The notes beneath the pieces are model-generated. The model saw only the letters and a list, made by a program, of their open reading frames with translations. It searched no databases and was not told the DNA's origin. The position numbers and the translations under genes are program-made. Below are positions 25,805 through 35,324 of a stretch of DNA of 64,000 bases, piece after piece; the stretch's first letter is position 1, and each line of letters opens with the position of its first letter. Source of the DNA: Marinobacter azerbaijanicus (lineage in GTDB: Bacteria; Pseudomonadota; Gammaproteobacteria; Pseudomonadales; Oleiphilaceae); the NCBI RefSeq assembly GCF_030250645.1, contig NZ_JASSVS010000001.1, forward strand, positions 496,001 through 560,000, read 5' to 3'.

Positions 25805-26911
25805 ATGACACGCAACGCTGAGACCATCGCATGCGCGGACCATGAAGCAGACCCGGCGCTGGCAGAGACATTCAGTGAACGCATGGTGGAGGTGCTCAAC
25901 TCCGGGGCACTGGCACTGATGCTCTCAGTCGGCCACCGTACCGGACTGCTCGACGCCATGGCAGACATGCCTCCGGCCACCAGTGCCGGCATTGCCGAAA
26001 AGGCAGGCCTTGATGAGCGCTATGTCAGGGAATGGCTGGGCGCAATGACAGTCGGTGGGATTGTTGATCATGACCCTGTGACGGAGGACTACTACCTTCC
26101 ACCTGAGCATGCCGCCAGTCTCTGCCGGAAGTCACCGACAGACAATATAGCGGTGTTCGCCCAGTATATCCCGCTGCTGGGCTCCGTGGAGGATGACATT
26201 GTTCACTGCTTTCGACACGGCGGTGGGGTCCCATACGAACGCTTTGATCGTTTTCACGATGTCATGGCCGAAGACAGCGGACAGTCCGTCGTTCCTGCCC
26301 TGGAAACCCACATTCTGCCGCTCGTGCCGGGGCTTACCGAGCGTCTGGAACAGGGCATTGATGTCCTTGACGTTGGGTGTGGCAGGGGGCGGGCCCTGAA
26401 CAGGCTGGCCAGATTGTTCCCCCGGAGCCGGTTTACCGGATACGACATATCCGAGGACGCCATCAGGTATGCCGCGCAGGAAGCCAGGGCAATCAGCAAC
26501 GACAACGTAACGTTCAAGGTGTTTGACGCCGGTAACCTGGAACGCAATGGCAATCCCGGCGCCTACGAGCTAATCACCACCTTCGATGCCGTGCACGATC
26601 AGAAAGATCCCCTCACGGTACTCAGGGGTATCCGGAAATCGCTTGCGGACGAGGGTGTCTATCTGGCCCAGGACATCAAGGGATCAAGCCACCATCACAG
26701 TGACAGAGACCATCCTATAGGCCCCCTTCTCTACACCATATCCTGCATGCATTGCATGACCGTTTCCCTGGCTCAGGACGGTGAGGGCCTGGGCGCCATG
26801 TGGGGGCGGGAAAAAGCCGTTGAGTATTTCAAGGCGGCGGGCTTCCGGAATATTGATGTTCATGAGCTTGACCACGATTTCCAGAATTACTGGTATGTAT
26901 GCCGCCCCTGA
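25805..26911 (+). CDS. Class I SAM-dependent methyltransferase with N-terminal winged helix
   Basis: The 368-residue protein starts at the ATG after GGGAGG. Residues 20-100 form a winged-helix dimerisation domain of the Rv2258c type (MLSVGHRTGLLDAMADMP, then AGIAEKAGLDERYVREWLGA). The Rossmann methyltransferase domain follows: VLDVGCGRGRALNRLARLFP (motif I), FTGYDISEDAIRYAAQEA and ITTFDAVHDQKDPLTVLRGI. HHHSDRD and SCMHCMTVSLA lie in the substrate region. The substrate is unknown; relatives act on small molecules. The divergent TetR gene and palindrome suggest induction by a small compound. Confidence 0.88.
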   Translation: MTRNAETIACADHEADPALAETFSERMVEVLNSGALALMLSVGHRTGLLDAMADMPPATSAGIAEKAGLDERYVREWLGAMTVGGIVDHDPVTEDYYLPPEHAASLCRKSPTDNIAVFAQYIPLLGSVEDDIVHCFRHGGGVPYERFDRFHDVMAEDSGQSVVPALETHILPLVPGLTERLEQGIDVLDVGCGRGRALNRLARLFPRSRFTGYDISEDAIRYAAQEARAISNDNVTFKVFDAGNLERNGNPGAYELITTFDAVHDQKDPLTVLRGIRKSLADEGVYLAQDIKGSSHHHSDRDHPIGPLLYTISCMHCMTVSLAQDGEGLGAMWGREKAVEYFKAAGFRNIDVHELDHDFQNYWYVCRP

Positions 26912-26933
26912 ACCGTTCGGGGGCGAACGGCTA

Positions 26934-28034
26934 TCACTGCAGGCCCGGATATCCGGGTTTTCTGCCTGAAAGCCGGTACAAAGCCGCAAGAAGTCCCTGG
27001 AGCAGGGCAATTGTGGGCCATAACAACCAGCTGAGGATGTACAGGGCCGGAACAAGAATGACTAACCAGCCAGCGATCTGCATGATCAGCGGAGAAACGC
27101 CAAGCACATCCGCCACACCGGCAAAGAAATCATTGATCAGGCTGGGGTGGGTAACTACCAGGTACCCTGCCCCGAGAATAACCGGCCATTTCGCGTATCG
27201 GGCACTGCTGAGAATAAGTCGTCCACTGCCGGTAATACGGGCCGCCAGAGCCGCCGACCGGGTTGAAAGCCTGGCACCCTGAGTGGCCTTTGCCGCTGTG
27301 CGACCGGCACGAAGAACCTTGACGGCGCTGGCAAATACCAGCACATCCACCGAGGCCCAGCCGATATCACTGGCGGAAATGTCGTCACCAGTGCGGTAAT
27401 CCGCTTCCAGTTGCCGCACACCACTGGTAAAGAACTGTGCAATACCTTCGGTCACCCGTTCGGTCTGAACCCACTGGGTCTGACCACTGGCATCCACCAC
27501 AAACTGTCCCAGAAAATCGTGTCCCTCGTTACGTATGAAGTTCACCGCATACCAGCCGCGCTCCTCCGGGGAGAGCGGCTCGGCACTTTCCGGTTGACCG
27601 GGCTCCTTGCCTCTCAACTCAGCAATGTATCCCCTGGCCCGCTCGTACTGGCGGGCCGCTTTGTTCATCCATTCGATCGAGCTGACGGGGTTACGGATGA
27701 AGTAGTGAATCGGCAGCAGTACATGCTCACCGTAGGTACGTAAAACGTCACGAAATTCTGGCTCGGCGGCATAGAGCGGGAGAATGGTTCGGGCCATTTC
27801 AGGATAGGCCAGCAGAGCGGCCCTGGCCTTGAGCAGTGTCAGGGGATCATCGCCGAGGTCCAGGATTGCGGCCTGGACCTCGATCGGTTCGTGCTTGATG
27901 TTGTCAAAACCGGGCAAAGCTTCCCGGGCCTGGATCGAGATGAGCCTCTGCTCAACGGGCACAGGCCGGGAAGCATGACTGACAAGGGCAGCAACCAGTA
28001 GCGCCACCCCCAGAATCACCATCGCTTTTTTCAA
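26934..28034 (-). CDS. Membrane protein of unknown function
   Basis: I do not recognise this gene. The TTG at 28034, with AGAGG six bases upstream, gives a 366-residue protein beginning with a signal anchor (MKKAMVILGVALLVAALVSH). The frame is also open to 28085, overlapping the fpr end. The periplasmic part is helical (IQAREALPGFDNIKHEPIEV; HYFIRNPVSSIEWMNKAARQ). A region ALAARITGSGRLILSSARYA precedes two C-terminal membrane helices (WPVILGAGYLVVTHPSLIND and MQIAGWLVILVPALYILSWL). It lies downstream of fpr on the same strand and may share its transcript. Confidence 0.7.
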   Translation of the reverse strand: MKKAMVILGVALLVAALVSHASRPVPVEQRLISIQAREALPGFDNIKHEPIEVQAAILDLGDDPLTLLKARAALLAYPEMARTILPLYAAEPEFRDVLRTYGEHVLLPIHYFIRNPVSSIEWMNKAARQYERARGYIAELRGKEPGQPESAEPLSPEERGWYAVNFIRNEGHDFLGQFVVDASGQTQWVQTERVTEGIAQFFTSGVRQLEADYRTGDDISASDIGWASVDVLVFASAVKVLRAGRTAAKATQGARLSTRSAALAARITGSGRLILSSARYAKWPVILGAGYLVVTHPSLINDFFAGVADVLGVSPLIMQIAGWLVILVPALYILSWLLWPTIALLQGLLAALYRLSGRKPGYPGLQ

Positions 28035-28071
28035 ACACCCACCTCTGGCTGGTGCTGATGGAGCCTTTGAT

Positions 28072-28842
28072 TTACTGCTCCACAAACGCCCTTTCGATCA
28101 CATAATGCCCGAGGTTACCATGGCGTGCTTCCTTGAAGCCCATATTGTTGAGAATGGAACAGGTATCTTTGAGCATGCTCGGGCTGCCGCAGACCATGAA
28201 ACGATCGTTCTCAAGGTCAAATTCCGGCAGGCCCAGATCGCTGGTGAGCTTACCGTTCTCCATGGCGTCCGTCAGACGCCCGGTATTGCGGAACTCTTCA
28301 CGCGTAACCGTTGGATAGTAGAGGAGCTTGCCCTCGACCATTTCACCGAAAAACTCGTTATTCGGCAGTTCCTCAATCTCTTCCTGATACGCCAGTTCTG
28401 ACTTGTAGCGCACCCCGTGGGTTACGATGACCTTGTCAAATGCCTCGTACACCTCTGGATCCTTGATGATGCTGATGAAGGGCGCAAGACCGGTGCCGGT
28501 GCTGATCAGCCAGAGATTTTTCCCTGGCAGAAGGTTGTCCATAATCAGGGTACCGGTAGGCTTGCGGCTCACCATGATCTCGTCGCCAACCTGGATTTTC
28601 TGCAGGCGCGACGTCAGGGGACCGTCCTGTACCTTGATGGAGAAGAACTCCAGTTCCTCTTCGTAGTTGGCACTGGCAATGCTGTAGGCGCGCATCAGCG
28701 GCTTACCGTCGGTTTCCAGGCCAATCATGGTGAAATGGCCATTCTTGAACCGGAATCCGGGATCACGGGTGGTGGTGAAGCTGAAGAGGGTGTCGTTCCA
28801 GTGACGAACACTTGTTACACGCTCTTTATTCAGGTTACTCAT
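28072..28842 (-). CDS. fpr: Ferredoxin/flavodoxin-NADP reductase
   Basis: This FAD enzyme passes electrons between NADPH and ferredoxin or flavodoxin in the cytoplasm and supports oxidative-stress and iron-sulfur repair. The 256-residue product starts MSNLNKERVTSVRHWNDTLF. FAD motif is RAYSIASANYEEELEFFSIK; NADP motifs are LISTGTGLAPFISIIKDPEV and VTHGVRYKSELAY; the end is IERAFVEQ, without the terminal Trp or Tyr of plant types. The ATG at 28842 has AGAGG five bases upstream. It is divergent from a LysR gene, the same arrangement as fpr-finR in Pseudomonas. Confidence 0.94.
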   Translation of the reverse strand: MSNLNKERVTSVRHWNDTLFSFTTTRDPGFRFKNGHFTMIGLETDGKPLMRAYSIASANYEEELEFFSIKVQDGPLTSRLQKIQVGDEIMVSRKPTGTLIMDNLLPGKNLWLISTGTGLAPFISIIKDPEVYEAFDKVIVTHGVRYKSELAYQEEIEELPNNEFFGEMVEGKLLYYPTVTREEFRNTGRLTDAMENGKLTSDLGLPEFDLENDRFMVCGSPSMLKDTCSILNNMGFKEARHGNLGHYVIERAFVEQ

Positions 28843-28884
28843 GTACACCTCTTGCCGGTTCGTTACGCGTTTTACGGCGAATAT

Positions 28885-28910
28885 TTCAATTCTAGACTAA
28901 TTCAATTCTA
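28885..28910. promoter_or_regulatory. Direct repeats in the fpr-finR-like gap
   Basis: TTCAATTCTA occurs at 28885-28894 and 28901-28910. Further AT-rich repeats (ATTCGA-GAA-ATTCGA) lie near 28955-28970. They sit between fpr and its divergent LysR gene and are candidates for activator binding. No other gene is seen in this 258-base gap. Confidence 0.4.
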
Positions 28911-29100
28911 ACGCGGCACAACCTATCGGTAAAATGGGATATTCTCATAACCTTATTCGAGAAATTCGATTATAACTTTTCCCAGCAAGTACGGGTCGTC
29001 CCCTGACCGAAACGAGGGCCGGCATTGAATAAACACCAGCAGGAGGCTAACGTACCGACTTAATCGAACATATTAATAAATCCATTCGAGTCGATCGATT

Positions 29101-30006
29101 ATGAGGTACAGCTTCCGACAGCTTGAGGTATTCCTCGCAGCAGCTCACTTCCAGAACATCACCCGGGCTGCGGATTCCCTGGCCATGTCCCAGTCCGCCG
29201 CCAGCAGCGCCCTTAAAGAACTGGAGAACCAGTTCAATATCCAGCTTTTTGACCGCGTCGGCAAACGGTTACAGCTCAACGAGCTGGGCCGCCTGTACCG
29301 CCCGAAAGTGGAAGCCCTGCTCGCCCGGGCTGGTGAGCTGGAGCAGGCCTTCAGCAAGCATACCGAAGTCGGAGCCCTGAAGGTTGGCGCCACCCTCACG
29401 ATCGGCAACTATCTGGCCGTAGGCGTTATGGCCCAGTATATGAAAACGCCCACTCACCCCAAGGTGTCCCTTGAAGTGGCGAACACGCGCACCATTGCCA
29501 AACGGGTCAGTGACTTTGAGCTGGATATCGGGCTGATCGAGGGTGAATTACAGTCGTCGGAACTGGAAGTCATCCCCTGGCGGGGCGATGAACTGGTGGT
29601 TTTCTGCTCTCCGGACCACCCCTATGCCAACAAGGGGAGGCTTTCGGACTCCGACCTGCGATCCGCGACCTGGGTAATGCGGGAGCAAGGCTCGGGAACC
29701 CGCCAGACCTTTGAAAGGGGCATGCATGGCCTGCTACCGGATCTGGACATTCTGCTTGAACTGGAGCATACCGAAGCCATCAAACGCGCTGTGGAAGCCA
29801 ACCTCGGTATTGGCTGCCTGTCACGGGTGTGCCTCGCAGATGCGTTTCGAAGAGGTAGCCTGGTGCCGCTGGAGGTTCCTGAGGAAAGACAGTTCGACCG
29901 GACCTTTTACTTCATCCTGCACAAGCAGAAGTACCGTAGCGCGGGTATCGATCGCTGGATAGAGCTCTGTGAACAGCTTCAGGACCCGCCACTGGCAGGT
30001 CCGTAA
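29101..30006 (+). CDS. finR: LysR-family regulator, likely FinR (activator of fpr)
   Basis: The 301-residue protein has an N-terminal LysR winged helix (RYSFRQLEVFLAAAHFQNIT, then RAADSLAMSQSAASSALKEL) and a substrate-binding domain (GALKVGATLTIGNYLAVGVM; IEGELQSSELEVIPWRGDEL; SGTRQTFERGM). In Pseudomonas FinR turns on fpr under superoxide stress and iron limitation. The identity here rests on the divergent position next to fpr plus family, not on a search. Another LysR assignment remains possible. Confidence 0.8.
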   Translation: MRYSFRQLEVFLAAAHFQNITRAADSLAMSQSAASSALKELENQFNIQLFDRVGKRLQLNELGRLYRPKVEALLARAGELEQAFSKHTEVGALKVGATLTIGNYLAVGVMAQYMKTPTHPKVSLEVANTRTIAKRVSDFELDIGLIEGELQSSELEVIPWRGDELVVFCSPDHPYANKGRLSDSDLRSATWVMREQGSGTRQTFERGMHGLLPDLDILLELEHTEAIKRAVEANLGIGCLSRVCLADAFRRGSLVPLEVPEERQFDRTFYFILHKQKYRSAGIDRWIELCEQLQDPPLAGP

Positions 30007-30009
30007 CCA

Positions 30010-30612
30010 TCAGACCGGCCCGCTGTGAAACCGGAATTCAGTATCCGGTGACTCGATCAGCTGCTTTTCCAGTGCGAGGAAAGTGGTAACACGATCAGTC
30101 ACCGGGCCGGCTGCGGCCTGCTCAGCCAGGGCGAGGTAATCCCGGTAATGACGGGCCTCGGATTTCAGCAACCCGTTGTAAAAACTGGCCAGCTCGTCGT
30201 CCAGGTGCGGCGCCAGGGCGGCGAAGCGCTCACAGGAACGAGCCTCAATAATGGCCCCGACGATCAGAACATCCACAAGTCGACCGGGATCTTCCGCCCT
30301 CACCTCTTTGCGCAGGCCTGCGGCATAACGCGCCGGGGTCAGATGATCGTAGCGCACTCCACGCTTGCTCATTATGGCCAGCACCTGCTCAAAATGACGC
30401 AGTTCTTCCCGGGCCAGACGGGACATCCTGTTGAGTAGATCGGTGTTGTCCACATAGCGATACATAAGGCTCAGTGCCGTGGAGGCAGCCTTTTTCTCAC
30501 AATGGGCGTGGTCGATCAGCAGCAGGTCCTGATTGGCAAGGGCATTTTCAATCCAGCGCTGGGGGGTTCTGCAAGGGAGGAATTCGTGAATGGCGCTCAA
30601 CGGGTCGGTCAT
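30010..30612 (-). CDS. miaE: tRNA-(ms2io6A)-hydroxylase
   Basis: MiaE hydroxylates the isopentenyl side chain of ms2i6A37 in tRNA with O2 at a diiron site. The 200-residue protein has the ferritin-like ligand pattern: HCEKKAASTALSLMYRY, EELRHFEQVLAIM (ExxH), EARSCERFAALAPHL and SEARHYRDYLALAEQ (ExxH). The N-terminus FLPCRTPQRWIENAL is typical. It is divergent from acnB and convergent with the LysR gene. Confidence 0.93.
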   Translation of the reverse strand: MTDPLSAIHEFLPCRTPQRWIENALANQDLLLIDHAHCEKKAASTALSLMYRYVDNTDLLNRMSRLAREELRHFEQVLAIMSKRGVRYDHLTPARYAAGLRKEVRAEDPGRLVDVLIVGAIIEARSCERFAALAPHLDDELASFYNGLLKSEARHYRDYLALAEQAAAGPVTDRVTTFLALEKQLIESPDTEFRFHSGPV

Positions 30613-30685
30613 GGTTCACAGCGGGTCGGCTAATTGGGCCACGCAGTATACACGACCTAACAGATGCCTCCGACCTCTGTCCAAC

Positions 30686-30714
30686 TTAACTTTGTAAGGG
30701 GTTTCCTATAGAAT
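30686..30714 (+). promoter_or_regulatory. Candidate promoter of acnB
   Basis: TTAACT (30686-30691), a 17-base spacer and TAGAAT (30709-30714) precede acnB, giving a leader of about 85 bases. Four of six and five of six bases match the sigma-70 consensus. Confidence 0.5.
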
Positions 30715-30806
30715 GCAGCGCCAACTTAACGCCTTTTCGCCATAAAACTCCCGCCGGGCAACGACGCCCAGGGCGCGGAACATTCCAACTGATGAGGGTC
30801 CATATC

Positions 30807-33401
30807 GTGTTAGAAGCCTATCGTGAACACGTTGCAGAACGCGAAGCTCTGGGTATTCCCCCCAAGCCTCTGAACGCTGAACAGACCGCCGCGCTGGTCG
30901 AGCTCCTGAAGAATCCCCCTGCAGGTGAAGAAGAAACGCTGGTTTACCTACTTGAAAACCGTATCCCGCCAGGCGTTGACGAAGCGGCCTACGTAAAAGC
31001 AGCTTTCCTTTCTGCCATTGTAAAAGGTGAAGCCACATCTCCGCTGATTGACAAAAAGAAGGCTGTCCAGCTGCTGGGCATGATGCAGGGTGGCTACAAC
31101 ATCGCCACTCTGGTTGACCTTCTGGACGACAGCGAACTGGCCGAGATGGCTGGCGAAGAGCTCAAACACACGCTGCTGATGTTCGACGCGTTCAACGACG
31201 TCAAAGAAAAAATGGACGCCGGAAACGCTATCGCCAAGTCTGTGGTTGAATCCTGGGCCAATGCCGAGTGGTTCACCAACAAGAAGAAGGTTCCCGAGAG
31301 CACCAAGATGGTGGTGTTCAAGGTTACCGGCGAAACTAACACTGATGACCTGTCCCCTGCGCCGGATGCCTGGTCCCGTCCGGATATCCCGCTGCATGCC
31401 CGCGCTGCCTACAAAATGGAGCGTGACGGCCTGAAGCCGGACGAACCCGGCGTCACCGGCCCGATGAGCCAGATCGACGAAATCAAGTCGAAAGGCCTGC
31501 CTGTTGCCTTCGTCGGCGATGTTGTGGGTACCGGTTCCTCCCGTAAGTCTGCCACCAACTCCGTGCTGTGGTTCTTCGGTGACGACATCCCCGGCGTACC
31601 CAACAAGCGCGCCGGTGGTGTGTGTATCGGCAACAAAGTTGCCCCGATCTTCTTCAACACCATGGAAGATGCCGGCGCCCTGGTATTCGAAGCTCCGGTC
31701 GACGACATGAACATGGGCGATGTGATCGAAATCCGCCCCTACGAAGGCAAGATCCTGAACGAAGCCGGGGAGACCATCTCCGAGTTCAACTTCAAGTCCG
31801 ATGTGATCCTGGACGAAGTCCAGGCCGGCGGTCGTATCCCGCTGATTATCGGACGTGGCCTGACCAACAAGGCCCGTACCGCACTGGGCATGGGCGCCAC
31901 TGATGTCTTCCGTCTTCCGAATGACCCGGAAGAAGGCACCAAGGGCTTCACCCTGGGCCAGAAGATGGTCGGCAAGGCCTGCGGCCTGGAAGAAGGCAAA
32001 GGCGTTCGTCCTGGCACCTACTGCGAGCCGCACATGACCACCGTGGGTTCCCAGGATACTACTGGCCCGATGACTCGTGACGAGCTGAAAGACCTGGCGT
32101 GCCTGGGCTTCCAGGCCGACCTGGTGATGCAGTCCTTCTGCCACACCGCTGCTTACCCCAAGCCGGTTGACGTGGAAATGCAGCACACCATGCCGGACTT
32201 CATCCGCACCCGTGGCGGTGTCTCCCTGCGTCCGGGCGACGGCATCATCCACTCCTGGCTGAACCGCATGCTGCTGCCTGACACCGTAGGTACTGGTGGT
32301 GACTCCCACACCCGTTTCCCCATGGGCATTTCCTTCCCGGCCGGTTCCGGCCTGGTGGCGTTTGCCGCCGCCACCGGCGTTATGCCCCTGGATATGCCGG
32401 AATCCGTTCTGGTTCGCTTCAAAGGCGAAATGCAGCCAGGCATCACACTGCGCGATCTGGTACACGCGATTCCGCTGTATGGCATCAAACAGGGTCTGCT
32501 GACCGTTGAGAAGAAAGGCAAGATCAACGAGTTCTCCGGTCGCATCCTGGAAATCGAAGGCCTTGAACACCTGACAGTTGAGCAGGCGTTCGAACTGTCC
32601 GACGCCTCCGCCGAGCGTTCCGCTGCCGGTTGTACCATCAACCTGTCTGAAGAGTCTGTAGCCGAGTACCTGCGCTCCAACATCACCATGCTGCGCTGGA
32701 TGATCGCCGAAGGTTATGGCGACCCACGCACTCTGGAGCGTCGCGCCCAGCAGATGGAAGAGTGGATCGCCGATCCGAAGCTGATGCGAGCTGACAAGGA
32801 CGCCGAGTACTCCCACGTGGTTGAAATCGACCTGGCCGACATCAAAGAGCCCATCGTGTGCTGCCCGAACGATCCGGACGATGCCCGCACCCTGTCCGAA
32901 GTGGCTGGCGACAAGGTAGACGAAGTATTCATCGGCTCCTGCATGACTAACATCGGTCACTTCCGTGCCGCGGGTAAACTGCTGGCACAGAACAAGGAAC
33001 CCCTGAAGACCCGTCTGTGGATGTCTCCTCCCACCAAGATGGACCAGGCCCAGTTGATGGAAGAAGGTTACTTCAACATCTACGGCACCGCCGGTGTACG
33101 CACCGAGATGCCGGGCTGCTCCCTGTGCATGGGTAACCAGGCACGTGTGGCAGCGAAGAGCACGGTTCTGTCCACCTCCACCCGTAACTTCCCCAACCGC
33201 CTGGGCGATGGTGCCAACGTGTACCTGACCTCTGCGGAACTGGCGGCTGTAGGCGCGGTACTGGGCAAGCTGCCGACAACGGCAGAGTACATGGAGTACG
33301 CCAAGGACCTGAACAGCATGTCTGCAGAGATCTACAAGTATCTCAACTTTGACCAGATGGAGAACTACACCAACAAGGCGTCTGAAGCGACCGTTGCTTA
33401 A
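30807..33401 (+). CDS. acnB: Aconitate hydratase B
   Basis: AcnB converts citrate to isocitrate in the TCA cycle with a [4Fe-4S] cluster. The GTG at 30807 gives [20 protein letters not shown], the canonical AcnB N-terminus, and 864 residues. An upstream ATG at 30792 is less likely. The order is the B type: HEAT-like domain first, then the swivel domain ([20 protein letters not shown]) and the catalytic domains. Cluster ligands are in [25 protein letters not shown] and [12 protein letters not shown]. Downstream lies a strong terminator. Confidence 0.97.
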   Translation: MLEAYREHVAEREALGIPPKPLNAEQTAALVELLKNPPAGEEETLVYLLENRIPPGVDEAAYVKAAFLSAIVKGEATSPLIDKKKAVQLLGMMQGGYNIATLVDLLDDSELAEMAGEELKHTLLMFDAFNDVKEKMDAGNAIAKSVVESWANAEWFTNKKKVPESTKMVVFKVTGETNTDDLSPAPDAWSRPDIPLHARAAYKMERDGLKPDEPGVTGPMSQIDEIKSKGLPVAFVGDVVGTGSSRKSATNSVLWFFGDDIPGVPNKRAGGVCIGNKVAPIFFNTMEDAGALVFEAPVDDMNMGDVIEIRPYEGKILNEAGETISEFNFKSDVILDEVQAGGRIPLIIGRGLTNKARTALGMGATDVFRLPNDPEEGTKGFTLGQKMVGKACGLEEGKGVRPGTYCEPHMTTVGSQDTTGPMTRDELKDLACLGFQADLVMQSFCHTAAYPKPVDVEMQHTMPDFIRTRGGVSLRPGDGIIHSWLNRMLLPDTVGTGGDSHTRFPMGISFPAGSGLVAFAAATGVMPLDMPESVLVRFKGEMQPGITLRDLVHAIPLYGIKQGLLTVEKKGKINEFSGRILEIEGLEHLTVEQAFELSDASAERSAAGCTINLSEESVAEYLRSNITMLRWMIAEGYGDPRTLERRAQQMEEWIADPKLMRADKDAEYSHVVEIDLADIKEPIVCCPNDPDDARTLSEVAGDKVDEVFIGSCMTNIGHFRAAGKLLAQNKEPLKTRLWMSPPTKMDQAQLMEEGYFNIYGTAGVRTEMPGCSLCMGNQARVAAKSTVLSTSTRNFPNRLGDGANVYLTSAELAAVGAVLGKLPTTAEYMEYAKDLNSMSAEIYKYLNFDQMENYTNKASEATVA

Positions 33402-33426
33402 GACCTTAAAGGTTTAGCTCCATGAA

Positions 33427-33456
33427 AACGCCAGCCTTCGGGCTGGCGTTTTTTTT
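33427..33456 (+). terminator. Terminator of acnB
   Basis: AACGCCAGCC-TTCG-GGCTGGCGTT followed by a T-run: a strong intrinsic terminator with a stable TTCG tetraloop, 25 bases after the acnB stop. Confidence 0.92.
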
Positions 33457-33506
33457 GGTTCGTTGCTGGCTTAGGAGCCTGCCAGTTTTGTGGCTGGGCC
33501 CGTCGC

Positions 33507-33578
33507 GGGGTACCTTTTCTGTCGGGAAAAAGAACTCGCTGCGCTCAGACACCTTTTTCCCGACAGAAAAGGTACCCC
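33507..33578. repeat. Long perfect palindrome after acnB (inverted sister of 10646-10731)
   Basis: Two perfectly complementary 26-base arms (33507-33532 and 33553-33578, starting GGGGTACCTTTTCTGTCGGG) surround a 20-base loop. The reverse complement of the loop is GTGTCTGAGCGCAGCGAGTT, matching the loop at 10679-10698 in 18 of 20 bases. Arm differences between the two copies are compensated on both sides. Confidence 0.85.
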
Positions 33579-33631
33579 ACACCGTGCCCGATCTGACTGA
33601 CTGGATATATCCCGCGGCGGCCCCAGACTCC

Positions 33632-33663
33632 AAAAAAAAGGGGCCCCCGCAGGAGCCCCTTTT
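33632..33663 (-). terminator. Terminator of putP
   Basis: On the minus strand AAAAGGGGCTCC, loop TGCG and GGGGGCCCCTTTTTTTT form a GC-rich stem with a T-run, about 20 bases after the putP stop. Confidence 0.85.
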
Positions 33664-33681
33664 CAACAGTCCAGAGACTGT

Positions 33682-35175
33682 TTACGGCAGATCACGTGCT
33701 CCGCGACCCATGGCACGCTGGAACTGGTCCAGGATGGTCTGGTGAGGCTCACCAGAGAGCTTGGACACAACGATTACCGCAATGGTAGCGAAGATGAAGC
33801 CGGGTACGATCTCGTAGAGGTCAAACAGACCACCGGAGAGATTGCCCCAGACAACAACCGTCACACCACCAACAACGATACCGGCGATGGCGCCCGCGCG
33901 GTTCATCTTGTTCCAGAACAGCGACAGGATCAGTGCCGGACCGAAGGCTGCGCCGAAGCCTGCCCAGGCGTAGGACACCAGATCCAGCACCTTGCTGTCA
34001 GGGTCGAGACCCAGCAACAACGCAAGGATAGCGATGCCGACAACAGCAAAGCGGCCAACCCATACCAGTTCGGTCTGGGACGCTTCCTTGCGGAAGAGCG
34101 CCTTGTAGAAGTCCTCGGCCAGTGCGGATGAAGACACCAGCAACTGGGAGTCAGCCGTACTCATGATTGCGGCCAGGATGGCGGCCAGCAGGATACCGGC
34201 GATCACCGGATGGAACATGGCATCAACCAGCAGCATGAATGCACGCTCACCGTCATCCAGCGGCGTGTCGAAGTAGCCAATGGCAGAGAAGCCGACCAGC
34301 AGTGCACCAAGCAGACCCAGACCACTCCAGATTACGGCAATGCGGCGGGCCGCCGGCACGTCATCTTCGGAACGAATGGCCTTGAAACGCGCCAGGATGT
34401 GAGGCTGGCCAAAATAACCCAGACCCCAGGCAAGCAACGATACGATCGACAGTATTCCAAGCGCTTCGCCGTCCGTGCCGGTAAAGGCGTTGAGGAACTC
34501 GGGGTTCTTTGCCTCCATGGCAGCCTGGGTTTCGCCCCAGCCACCCGCTGCGTTCATGGCCATGATTGGTACCAGCAGCAATGCTGCAAACATTAGCAGG
34601 CCCTGAATGACGTCCGTCCAGGATACCGCGAGGAAACCACCGAAGAAGGTGTAGGACACCACCGCGAGCGTGCCGATAACAACGGCCGTGGTGTAGTCAA
34701 TGCCGAATACGGTTTCAAACAGCTTGCCCCCTGCAACCAGACCGGAACTGGTGTAGAACAGGAAGAACAGCAGGATGAAGAACGCACATACCACCCGCAG
34801 GATACGACTGGTGTCGTTGAATCGATTCTCGAAGTAGGAAGGCAGCGTCAGCGAGTCACCAGCGGCCAGGGAGTAGGTCCGCAGGCGACGGGCAACAAAC
34901 AGCCAGTTCAGCCAGGTGCCCGCCAGCAGACCAACGGCAATCCAGATGGCTTCGTAACCGGCTGCGTAGGCATAGCCAGGCAGACCCAGCAGCAGCCAGC
35001 CGCTCATGTCGGAAGCACCAGCACTCAGTGCAGATGGCAGTGGCCCCAGACTGCGGCCACCGAGAATATAGTCTGAAAGATTCGTGGTTCGTTTCCAGGC
35101 GACATAACCTACTCCCAACATCAAAAAGATGTATAAGATAAAGGTTATGGTCACCCCTACGCTATTTCCTATCAT
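33682..35175 (-). CDS. putP: Sodium/proline symporter
   Basis: PutP imports L-proline with Na+ across the inner membrane. The 497-residue protein has the thirteen-helix SSS fold: YILGGRSLGPLPSALSAGAS, DMSGWLLLGLPGYAYAAGYE, WGLGYFGQPHILARFKAI, AAIMSTADSQLLVSSSALAE and AWAGFGAAFGPALILSLFWN match the PutP core, including Na+ ligands. It lies downstream of putA on the same strand with a 149-base gap that carries a perfect hairpin. Confidence 0.95.
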   Translation of the reverse strand: MIGNSVGVTITFILYIFLMLGVGYVAWKRTTNLSDYILGGRSLGPLPSALSAGASDMSGWLLLGLPGYAYAAGYEAIWIAVGLLAGTWLNWLFVARRLRTYSLAAGDSLTLPSYFENRFNDTSRILRVVCAFFILLFFLFYTSSGLVAGGKLFETVFGIDYTTAVVIGTLAVVSYTFFGGFLAVSWTDVIQGLLMFAALLLVPIMAMNAAGGWGETQAAMEAKNPEFLNAFTGTDGEALGILSIVSLLAWGLGYFGQPHILARFKAIRSEDDVPAARRIAVIWSGLGLLGALLVGFSAIGYFDTPLDDGERAFMLLVDAMFHPVIAGILLAAILAAIMSTADSQLLVSSSALAEDFYKALFRKEASQTELVWVGRFAVVGIAILALLLGLDPDSKVLDLVSYAWAGFGAAFGPALILSLFWNKMNRAGAIAGIVVGGVTVVVWGNLSGGLFDLYEIVPGFIFATIAVIVVSKLSGEPHQTILDQFQRAMGRGARDLP

Positions 35176-35230
35176 TTTGGTTTTCTCCCCGTGCGCTATC
35201 TGGGTTCATTATTGTTGACTTCAGACTCCT

Positions 35231-35260
35231 TTACCTCATCCGTTGCGCTGGATGAGGTAA
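35231..35260. promoter_or_regulatory. Inverted repeat between putA and putP
   Basis: TTACCTCATCC, an 8-base loop and GGATGAGGTAA form a perfect 11-bp stem, without a T-run on either side. It may be a weak terminator, a processing site or an operator ahead of putP. Confidence 0.45.
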
Positions 35261-35324
35261 GGAAGCCCCTTAATGGGTGTAAACACCCCGGCTCATCACG
35301 GCTTCCATGCCGCTTATGTTTTTC

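Noticed and set aside
30948..32960. Open frame of 670 codons antisense to acnB
   Set aside because: It is a shadow of the aconitase gene with no domain and no upstream signals.
33406..33745. Small open frames through the palindrome after acnB
   Set aside because: They run through a terminator and inverted repeats and have no protein-like pattern.
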